A stretch of 34,959 nucleotides of DNA from Nitrospirota bacterium (GTDB lineage Bacteria > Nitrospirota > Leptospirillia > Leptospirillales > Leptospirillaceae), in assembly GCA_023481175.1 (NCBI GenBank), contig JAMCWM010000022.1:1-34959 (forward strand), written 5' to 3'. Within the stretch, counting starts at the first letter, position 1; each line of letters begins with the position of its first letter. The position numbers and the translations under genes are program-made. The notes under the pieces were generated by a model that was not told the origin of the DNA, searched no databases, and saw only the letters and a program-made list of their open reading frames with translations. Shown here piece after piece: positions 7,556-15,181 of this stretch.

Positions 7556-9252
7556 TCGCCCTGGAAGACATCGGTCCGGGTGATGCCCCCGACCAGGCGC
7601 CGGTTCTTTTCGTTGTCGATGACCGGGAGGAATTCGAGATCCTTCTCGTTCATCTTGGCTATGGCGTTCAGAATCGGCTCATCCGCCGTCACGGTCACCA
7701 CCGAGGTGACCATGGCCTCCCCGACGGTGGTCTTCTCCCAGGTATCCGGGGGGAAACGGTCCAGATCGTAGAGGGAAAAGATTCCCAGAAGATGGGGGCC
7801 GCCCGGCGTATCTTCCGTGACCGGATAGATCCGGTGGAGATGTCGGAAGATGAAATGTTCCCGGAACTCCAGGAGGGGAATATCGGAAGGGACGCTCACC
7901 ACGTTCCGGATCATCGCGTTCCGGACCGGGAGATGGAAACGGTTGGCAAGATGGATGTCTTCCCGGTCCCGCTGGTGGGTGGAGATGGAGGTGCTGCCGC
8001 TGACGACGTAGCTGACCACCGTCCCGATCAGTCCCGGAATGAGGTATCCCGAACTGTGGGTTGCTTCGGCGATGAAAACGACAGCGGCGAGCGGGGTCTT
8101 GTACCCGGCCGCGAGGAAGGCGGACATTCCCATGACGACCCCGAAGTCATAGGGCTCGAGTCCGGCCATCTGGGCCACCACGCTGCCGGTGGCTGCCCCC
8201 AGGCAGAGGAGGGGAAAGAAGGAGCCGCCGATCCCCCCGGCCGAGAAAGTGAAAATCACCGCGATGGCCTTCAGGAAAAAGAGGACGATGGCCATTTCGA
8301 TCGGGGTGTTTCCTGTCAGGAGATGCTGGATGAAGATATATCCGGGTCCCAGAGGAAGGGCCTCTCCGTAGGCTTTGGTGGCGATGTATCCGGTCAGCCC
8401 CAGGATCAGGGCGGCCAGGACAGGTCGGGGGCCCAGACGTCCCCGTCCCTGGGAGAACCATTTTTTTGTGGTGCGGTAGATTCGGATGAAGAGGGTTGTC
8501 AGGCCACCGCAAACAAGGCCGATCACCAGGACGGAGAGAAAGTCCTTGAAGTGGAATTGGGCCTTGGCGGCCAGAGAAAAGAGGGGGGCCGTTCCGGCAA
8601 GACTCACCATGACGATGTAGGAGCTGACGCTCGAGATCAGGGTCGGGACCAGGGCGTTCGGAGCGATATCGGAGCGGTAGGGAACCTGGAGAACGAAGAT
8701 GGCTCCGGTGAAGGGCGCTTTGAACATGGCGGAAAGTCCCGCCGCCGCTCCGGCAAGAAGCATGACCCGTTGTTCCTCGTAGGGAAGGCGGAGCCAGCCG
8801 AAGGTTCGGTCGACAATCGAGCTCACCACCCCGCCGATGTACGTCGAGGCTCCCTCGAGCCCGGCCGAGCCCCCGAAGCCGAGGGTCGCGATGTAGGCGG
8901 GGAGCTTGTAAAGGGCGTTGCGGAGGGGGACCTTTCCCCGGAATTCATGGTAGCTCTTGATGATTTCTTCGGTGCCGCCGGCGTTGTCGACCCGTCCCGT
9001 CGAGAGAATGAATCGGGCGGCGAGAACCCCGATCATCGGGATGAGGATGACGACCAGGTGGTTCTTGAAGGCGGTGTTGTAAAGGGTCAGGAAGAGAAGG
9101 CGGTAGACGACGCGTTCGATCAGATAGACGAAAAAGCCGGTCACGGAGCCGATCAGGACCGAGAGAAAGATGGTCCGCCAGAAGATGTTCAGACGGGCGA
9201 TGGTTCCAAGAACCTGGCGGGCCTGAAGCTTTATGCGGCGTCTAATTTGCAA
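7537..9252 (-). CDS. ClC-family chloride channel/exchanger with two CBS domains
   Basis: A 571-residue ClC protein of the inner membrane. Membrane part about 25-425, then two CBS domains (about 445-500 and 510-565: MIRNVVSVPSD..., VGEAMVTSVVTV...). The gating glutamate is E133, in GLEGAS instead of the usual GREGP; the selectivity motif GSGIP is not recognisable (GRVDNAGGTEE in that area). KAPFTGAIFVLQ and GGIGGSFFPLLCLGAATG match conserved ClC helices. Cytoplasmic CBS pairs in this family usually bind adenine nucleotides. The start is TTG at 9252 with no good ribosome site; no better in-frame start is visible nearby, so the first residues are uncertain. In an acidophile, chloride/proton exchange would help acid resistance, which is inference. 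Confidence 0.92.
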   Translation of the reverse strand: MQIRRRIKLQARQVLGTIARLNIFWRTIFLSVLIGSVTGFFVYLIERVVYRLLFLTLYNTAFKNHLVVILIPMIGVLAARFILSTGRVDNAGGTEEIIKSYHEFRGKVPLRNALYKLPAYIATLGFGGSAGLEGASTYIGGVVSSIVDRTFGWLRLPYEEQRVMLLAGAAAGLSAMFKAPFTGAIFVLQVPYRSDIAPNALVPTLISSVSSYIVMVSLAGTAPLFSLAAKAQFHFKDFLSVLVIGLVCGGLTTLFIRIYRTTKKWFSQGRGRLGPRPVLAALILGLTGYIATKAYGEALPLGPGYIFIQHLLTGNTPIEMAIVLFFLKAIAVIFTFSAGGIGGSFFPLLCLGAATGSVVAQMAGLEPYDFGVVMGMSAFLAAGYKTPLAAVVFIAEATHSSGYLIPGLIGTVVSYVVSGSTSISTHQRDREDIHLANRFHLPVRNAMIRNVVSVPSDIPLLEFREHFIFRHLHRIYPVTEDTPGGPHLLGIFSLYDLDRFPPDTWEKTTVGEAMVTSVVTVTADEPILNAIAKMNEKDLEFLPVIDNEKNRRLVGGITRTDVFQGEWASLL

Positions 9253-9319
9253 GGGTGACGTCCGTCCGCTGTTTGATCGTTCCGTTCCGGCCGGCTCCTG
9301 CCGGGTCGTCGCAGGCTTC

Positions 9320-9344
9320 CATTTGTCAAGAATAACGTCAAATG
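9320..9344. promoter_or_regulatory. Inverted repeat upstream of the ClC gene
   Basis: CATTTG and CAAATG arms, 13 bases apart. With one bulged base the arms extend to nine pairs (CTTC[C]ATTTG ... CAAATGAAG). It sits in the 124-bp gap between the monooxygenase and ClC genes, about 70 bases upstream of the ClC start, where an operator could lie. No T-run follows on the minus strand, so it is a poor terminator. Confidence 0.3.
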
Positions 9345-9376
9345 AAGGAAAATAGCAAAAAGGACAGGCTTGGAGG

Positions 9377-10663
9377 CTAGGACGGGAAGAGACCCGCCGC
9401 CAGGGCCCTGATCTTGTCCCAAAGGGTCAGCGGAAGGATTCGGGTCCCCCCGATGGTCGTCACAATCTTTCGCTCGAGCGAAGGAATCCGGCCGATACCC
9501 CGGAAGGCCGCCTCCCGGGCCCGGACGACGAGGGGATTTCCCGAATTCCAGACACGCGTCATTTCGTCGGCCAGCCTGTGCAGGGAGCGAGTGACGGGGA
9601 TCCTGGCCCTTTCATAGGGGAGAAGGGCTTCCCGGCGGACAAGAGGGCCCGACAGAAGGGCCCGGGCAAGGACCGGAGCCAGAACGCGGGCATCTTCCAT
9701 CGCCTGGTTCCGTCCCTGGGCCACATGGGGATTCATGGCATGGGCCGCGTCCCCCAGCAGAACCACCCCGTCCGCGCACCACCGTTCGAGATCAACCTTC
9801 CAGACCGACAGCTCCACGAAATCCTCAGCCTTGTCGAGTCCGTTTTTTCTTGCAATTTCTGCAAATCCCGGAACATGGCGGTCGAGCTTCTCAAGGACCG
9901 CCTCGACTCCCTTTGAGAAGAATTTTTCGCGGTTCCTTTCGGGAAGAAGGACCAGAAAGAAGCGGCGCCGCTCGGAGACCGAAAAGAAAAAGAAGATCGA
10001 CCGGGGGCCGAGAAAGTATCGGCCTGCGCTTTCCCGGACCGCCGGAGTGAGAGATGCGAGATCCTCCGGAAGGAGAAGAGAGCCGCCCAGATAGGAATCC
10101 CGGTAGGATTCGACCGTCCCTGGAATGTGCGCGAGCTCCCGGACCCGGGAATGGCGCCCGTCGTCTCCCACAAGAACACGGGCCAGAACCTGCCGGGTCT
10201 CGCCCCCCCTACCATAGATCGCCGTGACACCCGAAGAATCTACGGTCAAGTCCCTGAAGTCCGACTCGTGACGCAAGACGACATGAGAATAGGAGGAGAG
10301 GTTTTTCGCGAGGAGATGGTCCATCAGGTGGGGTTCGATGGCCAGGGCGTAGGGATAGGGCCCCTCTCCCATTCCGTAGGAAGAGCGCATGAGAAGGCGT
10401 CCCTGGTCGTCGAGGAAGTCGAAGCTGCGGTAAAGGGTGTGGGGGGTCTGTTTCAGCGCTTCGAGGAGAGACAGCTCTTCGAGGATCGCAAGTCCCAGGG
10501 GCTGGACAAGCTCCCCCCGATGAAGCGGGTCGAAAGCGGGACGCCGGTCGAGAATCAGGATCTTGAATCCCAGGGGGGCAAGGTAGTTGGCAAGGGTCAA
10601 GGCTCCGATGCCCGCCCCGGAGATGACGATGTCGAAGGCTTCGATTCGGGTCTCAGGTGTCAT
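9377..10663 (-). CDS. UbiH-like FAD-dependent monooxygenase
   Basis: A 428-residue class A flavoprotein monooxygenase (p-hydroxybenzoate hydroxylase/UbiH fold). Seen: dinucleotide-binding GAGIGALTLA at about 16-25 (third glycine replaced by alanine), the DG motif VGDDGRHSRVRE near 188-199, and the FAD-binding GD motif LLGDAAHAMNPHVAQG near 305-320. Such enzymes hydroxylate aromatic rings or isoprenoid quinones, or reduce/epoxidise isoprenoids; the substrate here is not evident. The ATG overlaps the stop region of the preceding lipoprotein gene by 11 nt, so the two are translationally coupled. A weakly hydrophobic C-terminus could touch the membrane. Quinone hydroxylation is a reasonable guess only. 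Confidence 0.85.
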   Translation of the reverse strand: MTPETRIEAFDIVISGAGIGALTLANYLAPLGFKILILDRRPAFDPLHRGELVQPLGLAILEELSLLEALKQTPHTLYRSFDFLDDQGRLLMRSSYGMGEGPYPYALAIEPHLMDHLLAKNLSSYSHVVLRHESDFRDLTVDSSGVTAIYGRGGETRQVLARVLVGDDGRHSRVRELAHIPGTVESYRDSYLGGSLLLPEDLASLTPAVRESAGRYFLGPRSIFFFFSVSERRRFFLVLLPERNREKFFSKGVEAVLEKLDRHVPGFAEIARKNGLDKAEDFVELSVWKVDLERWCADGVVLLGDAAHAMNPHVAQGRNQAMEDARVLAPVLARALLSGPLVRREALLPYERARIPVTRSLHRLADEMTRVWNSGNPLVVRAREAAFRGIGRIPSLERKIVTTIGGTRILPLTLWDKIRALAAGLFPS

Positions 10664-12302
10664 GGAGGGTCTCTCCGGGATGGGGGTGACGGGGAGGATA
10701 GTAGACCCGGGCCAGATCTCGGGTCAATCGACGGGCGCATGCCTTCCAGGTCGACAGGGTGGCGTTCTCTTTGGAAAAGTCGCGGCTTGTGATGCGGGTC
10801 TCGGTTCTCCAGAAAACGCCATTTTGGTCGGAAAGGGTCACCCGAAGATGGAGATGCTTCGTGACGATCGAAAAGTCCCCCCGATTGATTGTGGAGGTTC
10901 TGTCGGACAGAATCTCGATTTTCAGCGAGGCGCGCCTCCTGTCGAGAAGGGCGGGAGGGGGGCCTCCCGGGCAGGAGGGATCTGGCCCCGGTGGGCAAAA
11001 GGTGAGATCCCGGGAGCGGCCCTCCTCCATGAAGATGGAGAGAATTTGCGACATTTGAGGAAATGGTCGCGTGCCGGCAAGGGAGAGGATGATCGGATGA
11101 AGTGCCCGGCGATGGTAAAAGCGGAAATGGACTTCAAGCAAGGTTTTCTCGAAGATCGTGCGAAAAACGGATCTGTCCAGGGGAGAGTGAGGAACGGGCC
11201 TGTAATAGCCTTCGATGTAGCCATGATCCCCAGGAACATGGATCTTTGAAATATCGCAGTTTCCTTTTCCCGTCGAGCCGGTGGGGGTGCAGGTCATGGT
11301 GAGGGGGGGGAGCCCCGGTGAAAGTGGGTGGCTGAAAAGAGCAATCTCCCAATCGAGTGTTTCGCGGGAGAAGACCGGTCTCCGGTTTCCGAACAGCCAG
11401 GAGAGCCCAGGAAAGACCAGGTGCTCAGGGGCTTTGAAAGGGTGAAGGGAGGGATCAAAAAGGAGTCCTGAAAGTCCGATGGAGACTCCGTTTGGCCGTA
11501 AAAAGGTCTCTTCCGCCAGACGGGCCGGAGGGTTCAGTGTCTCTTTCAGGGGGAAGTCCCGGGAAGGAGGCGTTACGGAAAGACGGAGCCCCCGCAGACT
11601 CTTTCGCCACCGTGATTCCACGGCTGTCCGTTCCAGGAGGATCCTCCGACGGACTCCCTCGGGAAACGAGCGGAGGGTATGGATTGCCCGCTCGGCTTTG
11701 AGGGCCTCCCGGAGTGCGGAGAGAAATCCTGCGCCGTCTCCGTTTCGCAAGGCCTGCCGGGCTCTTTTCTGCATTGCTTCCATTCGTTCTCCGGCTCCTC
11801 GGTCCCTCCGGGCAAGGGAGGCGAGAATCGTCTGTTCATAGGTCACGGGGATCGCCAGAAGAGCATAGTACGAGATGCGGTGGAGGTAGGGGCGATCCTG
11901 GCTTTCCTTGTATGTTCGGATCCATCGGTCGGCAATGGAAGGGTGGGCCCCTGAATCTCCCAGCCTGAACCATCGCCGCTTTTCCTGATCGGTCAGGGGA
12001 TAGCCCTTGCGGGAGAGGAAGTCCGAAAATTTTCCGAAGGCCTGGCTCAGGGCCGCCTTCCGGGCCTTGACAAGAGTGCCCGACTTCCGGACATGGCCTG
12101 TGAACCAAAGGATATCGGTGGAGGCTGTGGGGGGATGGGTCACAAAAAGAGGCGGCTTGGGAGGGTCCTGTTCGATGAGAAGATCCGGGGGAGAAGGCGA
12201 AAAGGAGGGAGCGAAGGCGCAGGAGGAGAGAAAAACGGTGAGGCAGGTCGCAAGATAAGAAAGAGTGAGAGCGGAAAGTCCCTTCGGGGTGACTCTGTCC
12301 AA
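10653..12302 (-). CDS. Large predicted lipoprotein, LPP20-like N-terminus
   Basis: A 549-residue protein of unknown function. A signal peptide ends in a lipobox, FLSSC, with C28 as the lipidated residue, so it should be anchored in the periplasm. The next part (about 63-100, ILWFTGHV... followed by ARKAALSQAF) looks like the LPP20/FlgT-type repeat that many bacterial lipoproteins carry. The middle is rich in R, L and A; the rest has no motif I recognise. The start is a TTG 12 bases after the zwf stop codon with no visible ribosome site, so translation is probably coupled to zwf. Its 3' end overlaps the monooxygenase ATG by 11 nt. An envelope protein embedded in a pentose-phosphate operon is unusual. 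Confidence 0.75.
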   Translation of the reverse strand: MDRVTPKGLSALTLSYLATCLTVFLSSCAFAPSFSPSPPDLLIEQDPPKPPLFVTHPPTASTDILWFTGHVRKSGTLVKARKAALSQAFGKFSDFLSRKGYPLTDQEKRRWFRLGDSGAHPSIADRWIRTYKESQDRPYLHRISYYALLAIPVTYEQTILASLARRDRGAGERMEAMQKRARQALRNGDGAGFLSALREALKAERAIHTLRSFPEGVRRRILLERTAVESRWRKSLRGLRLSVTPPSRDFPLKETLNPPARLAEETFLRPNGVSIGLSGLLFDPSLHPFKAPEHLVFPGLSWLFGNRRPVFSRETLDWEIALFSHPLSPGLPPLTMTCTPTGSTGKGNCDISKIHVPGDHGYIEGYYRPVPHSPLDRSVFRTIFEKTLLEVHFRFYHRRALHPIILSLAGTRPFPQMSQILSIFMEEGRSRDLTFCPPGPDPSCPGGPPPALLDRRRASLKIEILSDRTSTINRGDFSIVTKHLHLRVTLSDQNGVFWRTETRITSRDFSKENATLSTWKACARRLTRDLARVYYPPRHPHPGETLHDT

Positions 12303-12314
12303 GACGACGGGATC

Positions 12315-13868
12315 TCAGGCGGGAGAGGGTTCGCCGATCCGGTCCTGTTCTTCCGGACCGTCCGTGCCGGCGGTGTAGAATCGGAGAGGGGAAAGCTTCG
12401 TCAGGTCCCCGAGGAAGGGCGTCATGAAATTCCAGGAATTCTCCACCTCGTCGTTTCGGGCGAAGAGAGTCGAGTCCCCGACGATGGCATCGTGGAGGAG
12501 CCGCTCATAGGCTTCAGGAGCTTTGGAGCGATAAGCCTGCTGATAGGAGAAGTCCATCTCCACCGGATCGATCATGAGGGATCCGCCGGGTCTTTTGATA
12601 CCGAACCGGAGGGAAATTCCTTCATTGGGCTGGATGCGGATGATCAGCTCGTTGGGGACAGTCCCCGGTGTCCCCGCCAGACGGAAAAGGGCGAAGGGAA
12701 ATTCCTTGAAGACGATACGGACGAGTGTTTCCCTTTTCGACATGCGCTTCCCCGCCGTCAGATAAAAGGGAACGCCCGCCCATCGCCAATTCTGGACCTC
12801 GACCTTCATGCGCACAAAGGTGGGGGTGTCGGAGACAGGGGGAATCTTGGGTTCGTTCCGGTAGCCCGGAACGGGAACGCCGTCGACCTCTCCCACTGTG
12901 TATTGGCCCCGGACAATCGTTCGGGGGATGTCTTCGGTCCGGACAGGCTTCAAGGAGCGGAGGACCTTCACCTTTTCGTCCCGGATCGACTCGGCCTCGA
13001 AGGCCACCGGAGGCTCCATGGCCGTGAGTGTCATGAGCTGGAAGAGGTGGTTCTGGACCATATCCCGCAGGATCCCCGCCTCCTCGAAGTACCCTCCGCG
13101 CCCCTCCACGCCCACAGACTCGTGGACGGAGATGTGGACGCTCTTGACGAAGACGTTGTTCCAGAGATTCCCGAAGACGGGATTCGAGAGTCGGAAGACG
13201 ACGATGTTCTGGACCGTCTCCTTGCCCAGATAATGGTCGATGCGATAGACCTGGGGTTCAGAGAAGACCTGGAGCACCTCGCGGTTCAGGTCTCGCGCCG
13301 AGGCCAGGTCCCGCCCGAAGGGCTTTTCGACGATAATCCGGGTAAAGGGGGCCGGCGTTTCCTTGACCTCTTCGTTGATCTTTGCAAGGCCGAAGCTCCC
13401 CAGATTCCGGATGATAGGGACGAAATAGCTCGGCTGGGTGGCGAGATAGTAAAGTATGTTGCCCTGCGTCGGCTTTCTGAACTCGTCGGAAAGAAGGGTG
13501 GTCCGGATGGCGGTATACCCATTGGGATCGTCGAAGGTCATGGGGTGGTAAAAGATCTGTTTCTCGAACTCGGCATAGAGCTCGAGATGGTTGGAGCTCC
13601 GAGAAAAGGTCTGGACGGAGGCCCGCAGTTCTCCCCGGAACTCCTCGTGGGTCTTGGGACTCCGGGCGACCCCGAGGATTCGCGTCTCCGGGTGAAGCAG
13701 TCCGTCGACCATCAGGTCGAAAAGGGCCGGAACAAGCTTCCTGTGGGTCAGGTCTCCCGATGCGCCGAAGATGACCATGGTCAACGGGGGGGTGTCCATG
13801 GTCGGGGACGGAGGCTGGACCGCTCCAATTCCGGCACCCTGAAATGGCGACTGGAGGTTGCTTGTCAA
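12315..13868 (-). CDS. zwf: Glucose-6-phosphate 1-dehydrogenase
   Basis: Oxidises glucose 6-phosphate to 6-phosphogluconolactone with NAD(P)+, the first step of the oxidative pentose phosphate pathway. A 517-residue protein, typical for the family. Seen: cofactor-binding GASGDLTHRK (35-44), EKPFG (181-185) and the active-site RIDHYLGKE (209-217). The frame is open 17 codons further upstream to an ATG at 13919, but TTG at 13868 is preceded by AAAGGA at ideal spacing and matches family length, so it is preferred. It lies 82 bp after tal and 12 bp before the lipoprotein gene. 6-phosphogluconolactonase and 6-phosphogluconate dehydrogenase are not adjacent. Confidence 0.97.
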   Translation of the reverse strand: MTSNLQSPFQGAGIGAVQPPSPTMDTPPLTMVIFGASGDLTHRKLVPALFDLMVDGLLHPETRILGVARSPKTHEEFRGELRASVQTFSRSSNHLELYAEFEKQIFYHPMTFDDPNGYTAIRTTLLSDEFRKPTQGNILYYLATQPSYFVPIIRNLGSFGLAKINEEVKETPAPFTRIIVEKPFGRDLASARDLNREVLQVFSEPQVYRIDHYLGKETVQNIVVFRLSNPVFGNLWNNVFVKSVHISVHESVGVEGRGGYFEEAGILRDMVQNHLFQLMTLTAMEPPVAFEAESIRDEKVKVLRSLKPVRTEDIPRTIVRGQYTVGEVDGVPVPGYRNEPKIPPVSDTPTFVRMKVEVQNWRWAGVPFYLTAGKRMSKRETLVRIVFKEFPFALFRLAGTPGTVPNELIIRIQPNEGISLRFGIKRPGGSLMIDPVEMDFSYQQAYRSKAPEAYERLLHDAIVGDSTLFARNDEVENSWNFMTPFLGDLTKLSPLRFYTAGTDGPEEQDRIGEPSPA

Positions 13869-13950
13869 GGGACATCCTTTCCGTTGTGTGCTGTCAGTGG
13901 ATACCTTCCCCGGGGCCATTCCGAAGGGGATCGTCGCAAAATCGCGGCGA

Positions 13951-15129
13951 TCATCCCTTCCGGACGGCGGAAATCTTTTTTTCGGTGCTGGCCAGAAGAC
14001 TCTCGAAGGACTTGTTGAAGGCCTCGACTCCTTCCCGGATCAGCTGGTTGTAGGAGGATTCGAGGGAGATTCCGAGATTCTGGAGCTTCTCCAGGATCTC
14101 GTGAGGGTTGGGAAGACTTCGGTCCTCTTTGTACCGGTCGATGGTGCGGGCGGCCTTTCCGTGGTCGGCAAAGGCCCGGAGCGTATCGATCGGAACGGTA
14201 TTGACCGTGTCGGGGCCGATCAGGTTCTGGACATAGAGGATGTCGGAGTATTTCGGATTCTTGGTCCCCGTCGAGGCCCAGAGAGGTCGCTGGACCCGGG
14301 CGCCCTTTCCTGTAAGGTCGCCGAAGAGCTCTTTGTTGAAGAGTTTTTCGAAATTTTCATAAACGATCTGGGTATTGGCGATGCCGGCCTTTCCCAGAAG
14401 TTCCCCGGCCCGTCGGCCAAGGGTCGGGTCGGTGGAGTTGGCCGCGATCTCTTCGAGCTTCCGGTCGATCAGGGTGTCGAGCCGGCTGATGAACAGGCTG
14501 GCCACGCTGTGGATCCGGGAGGGGCTGTGGCCCTTCGAGGCATATTCCCGGAGTCCCTCGATGTAGGCCTGAGCAGCCTTGCAATAGGCGTCGGGAGAAA
14601 AAAGGAGGGTCACGTTGATGGAGATTCCCTCGGAAATGAGCTGGCGTATGGCGGGAATGCCTTCGGGAGTTCCCGGGATCTTCACGAGAAGATTGGGGCG
14701 GTCCACCATCTGGTGAAGTTTCCTGGCCTCTTCGACCGATTCTTTCGTGTTGTGTGCGAGAAGAGGATTGACCTCGATCGAGACATACCCGTCTGAAAAG
14801 GCCGATGCGTCATAAATCGGACGAAAAAAGTCGCAGGCCCGCCGAACGTCATCGACCATCAAAAGACGGACGATGTCAGTGGCGGAGTGATTGTCCCGGG
14901 CAAGACGCGTGATCTCGGTATCGTAATCGACGGAACCGTTGATGGCTTTTTCGAAGATGGTCGGATTGGAGGTGATCCCCCGGATCCCGACCGAACAGAT
15001 CAACTCTGTCAGTTCTCCAGAATCCATGAGGTGTCGGCTGATCGTGTCGAGCCAAATGCTTTGCCCCTCTCTCAGAAGGTCGGCTACCGGCCCTTTGGGG
15101 GCGATGGGGGGAAGATGTCCGGTACTCAT
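13951..15129 (-). CDS. tal: Transaldolase
   Basis: Transfers a dihydroxyacetone unit between sugar phosphates in the non-oxidative pentose phosphate pathway. A 392-residue protein of the longer bacterial transaldolase type. The Schiff-base lysine is K150 in LLVKIPGTPEG; GITSNPTIFEKAI (51-63) and RVQRPLWASTGTKNP are further family signatures. The reading frame is open upstream to 15423, but that extension overlaps tkt and is not protein-like. The ATG at 15129 has AAGGAG six bases before it, which decides the start. It sits 52 bp downstream of tkt on the same strand, one operon with tkt and zwf. Confidence 0.96.
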   Translation of the reverse strand: MSTGHLPPIAPKGPVADLLREGQSIWLDTISRHLMDSGELTELICSVGIRGITSNPTIFEKAINGSVDYDTEITRLARDNHSATDIVRLLMVDDVRRACDFFRPIYDASAFSDGYVSIEVNPLLAHNTKESVEEARKLHQMVDRPNLLVKIPGTPEGIPAIRQLISEGISINVTLLFSPDAYCKAAQAYIEGLREYASKGHSPSRIHSVASLFISRLDTLIDRKLEEIAANSTDPTLGRRAGELLGKAGIANTQIVYENFEKLFNKELFGDLTGKGARVQRPLWASTGTKNPKYSDILYVQNLIGPDTVNTVPIDTLRAFADHGKAARTIDRYKEDRSLPNPHEILEKLQNLGISLESSYNQLIREGVEAFNKSFESLLASTEKKISAVRKG

Positions 15130-15181
15130 GAGTGTCTCCTTCTTTGATGGCCAATCCGGCTTTGCCAGATCGGGCAAGGGA

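Noticed and set aside
7792-9258. 488-codon open frame on the plus strand opposite the ClC gene
   Set aside because: Very rich in G, D and E with no hydrophobic core; a shadow of the well-supported channel gene.
12093-14018. 641-codon open frame on the plus strand opposite zwf
   Set aside because: Antisense shadow of zwf and the lipoprotein gene; no recognisable motif and no ribosome site.
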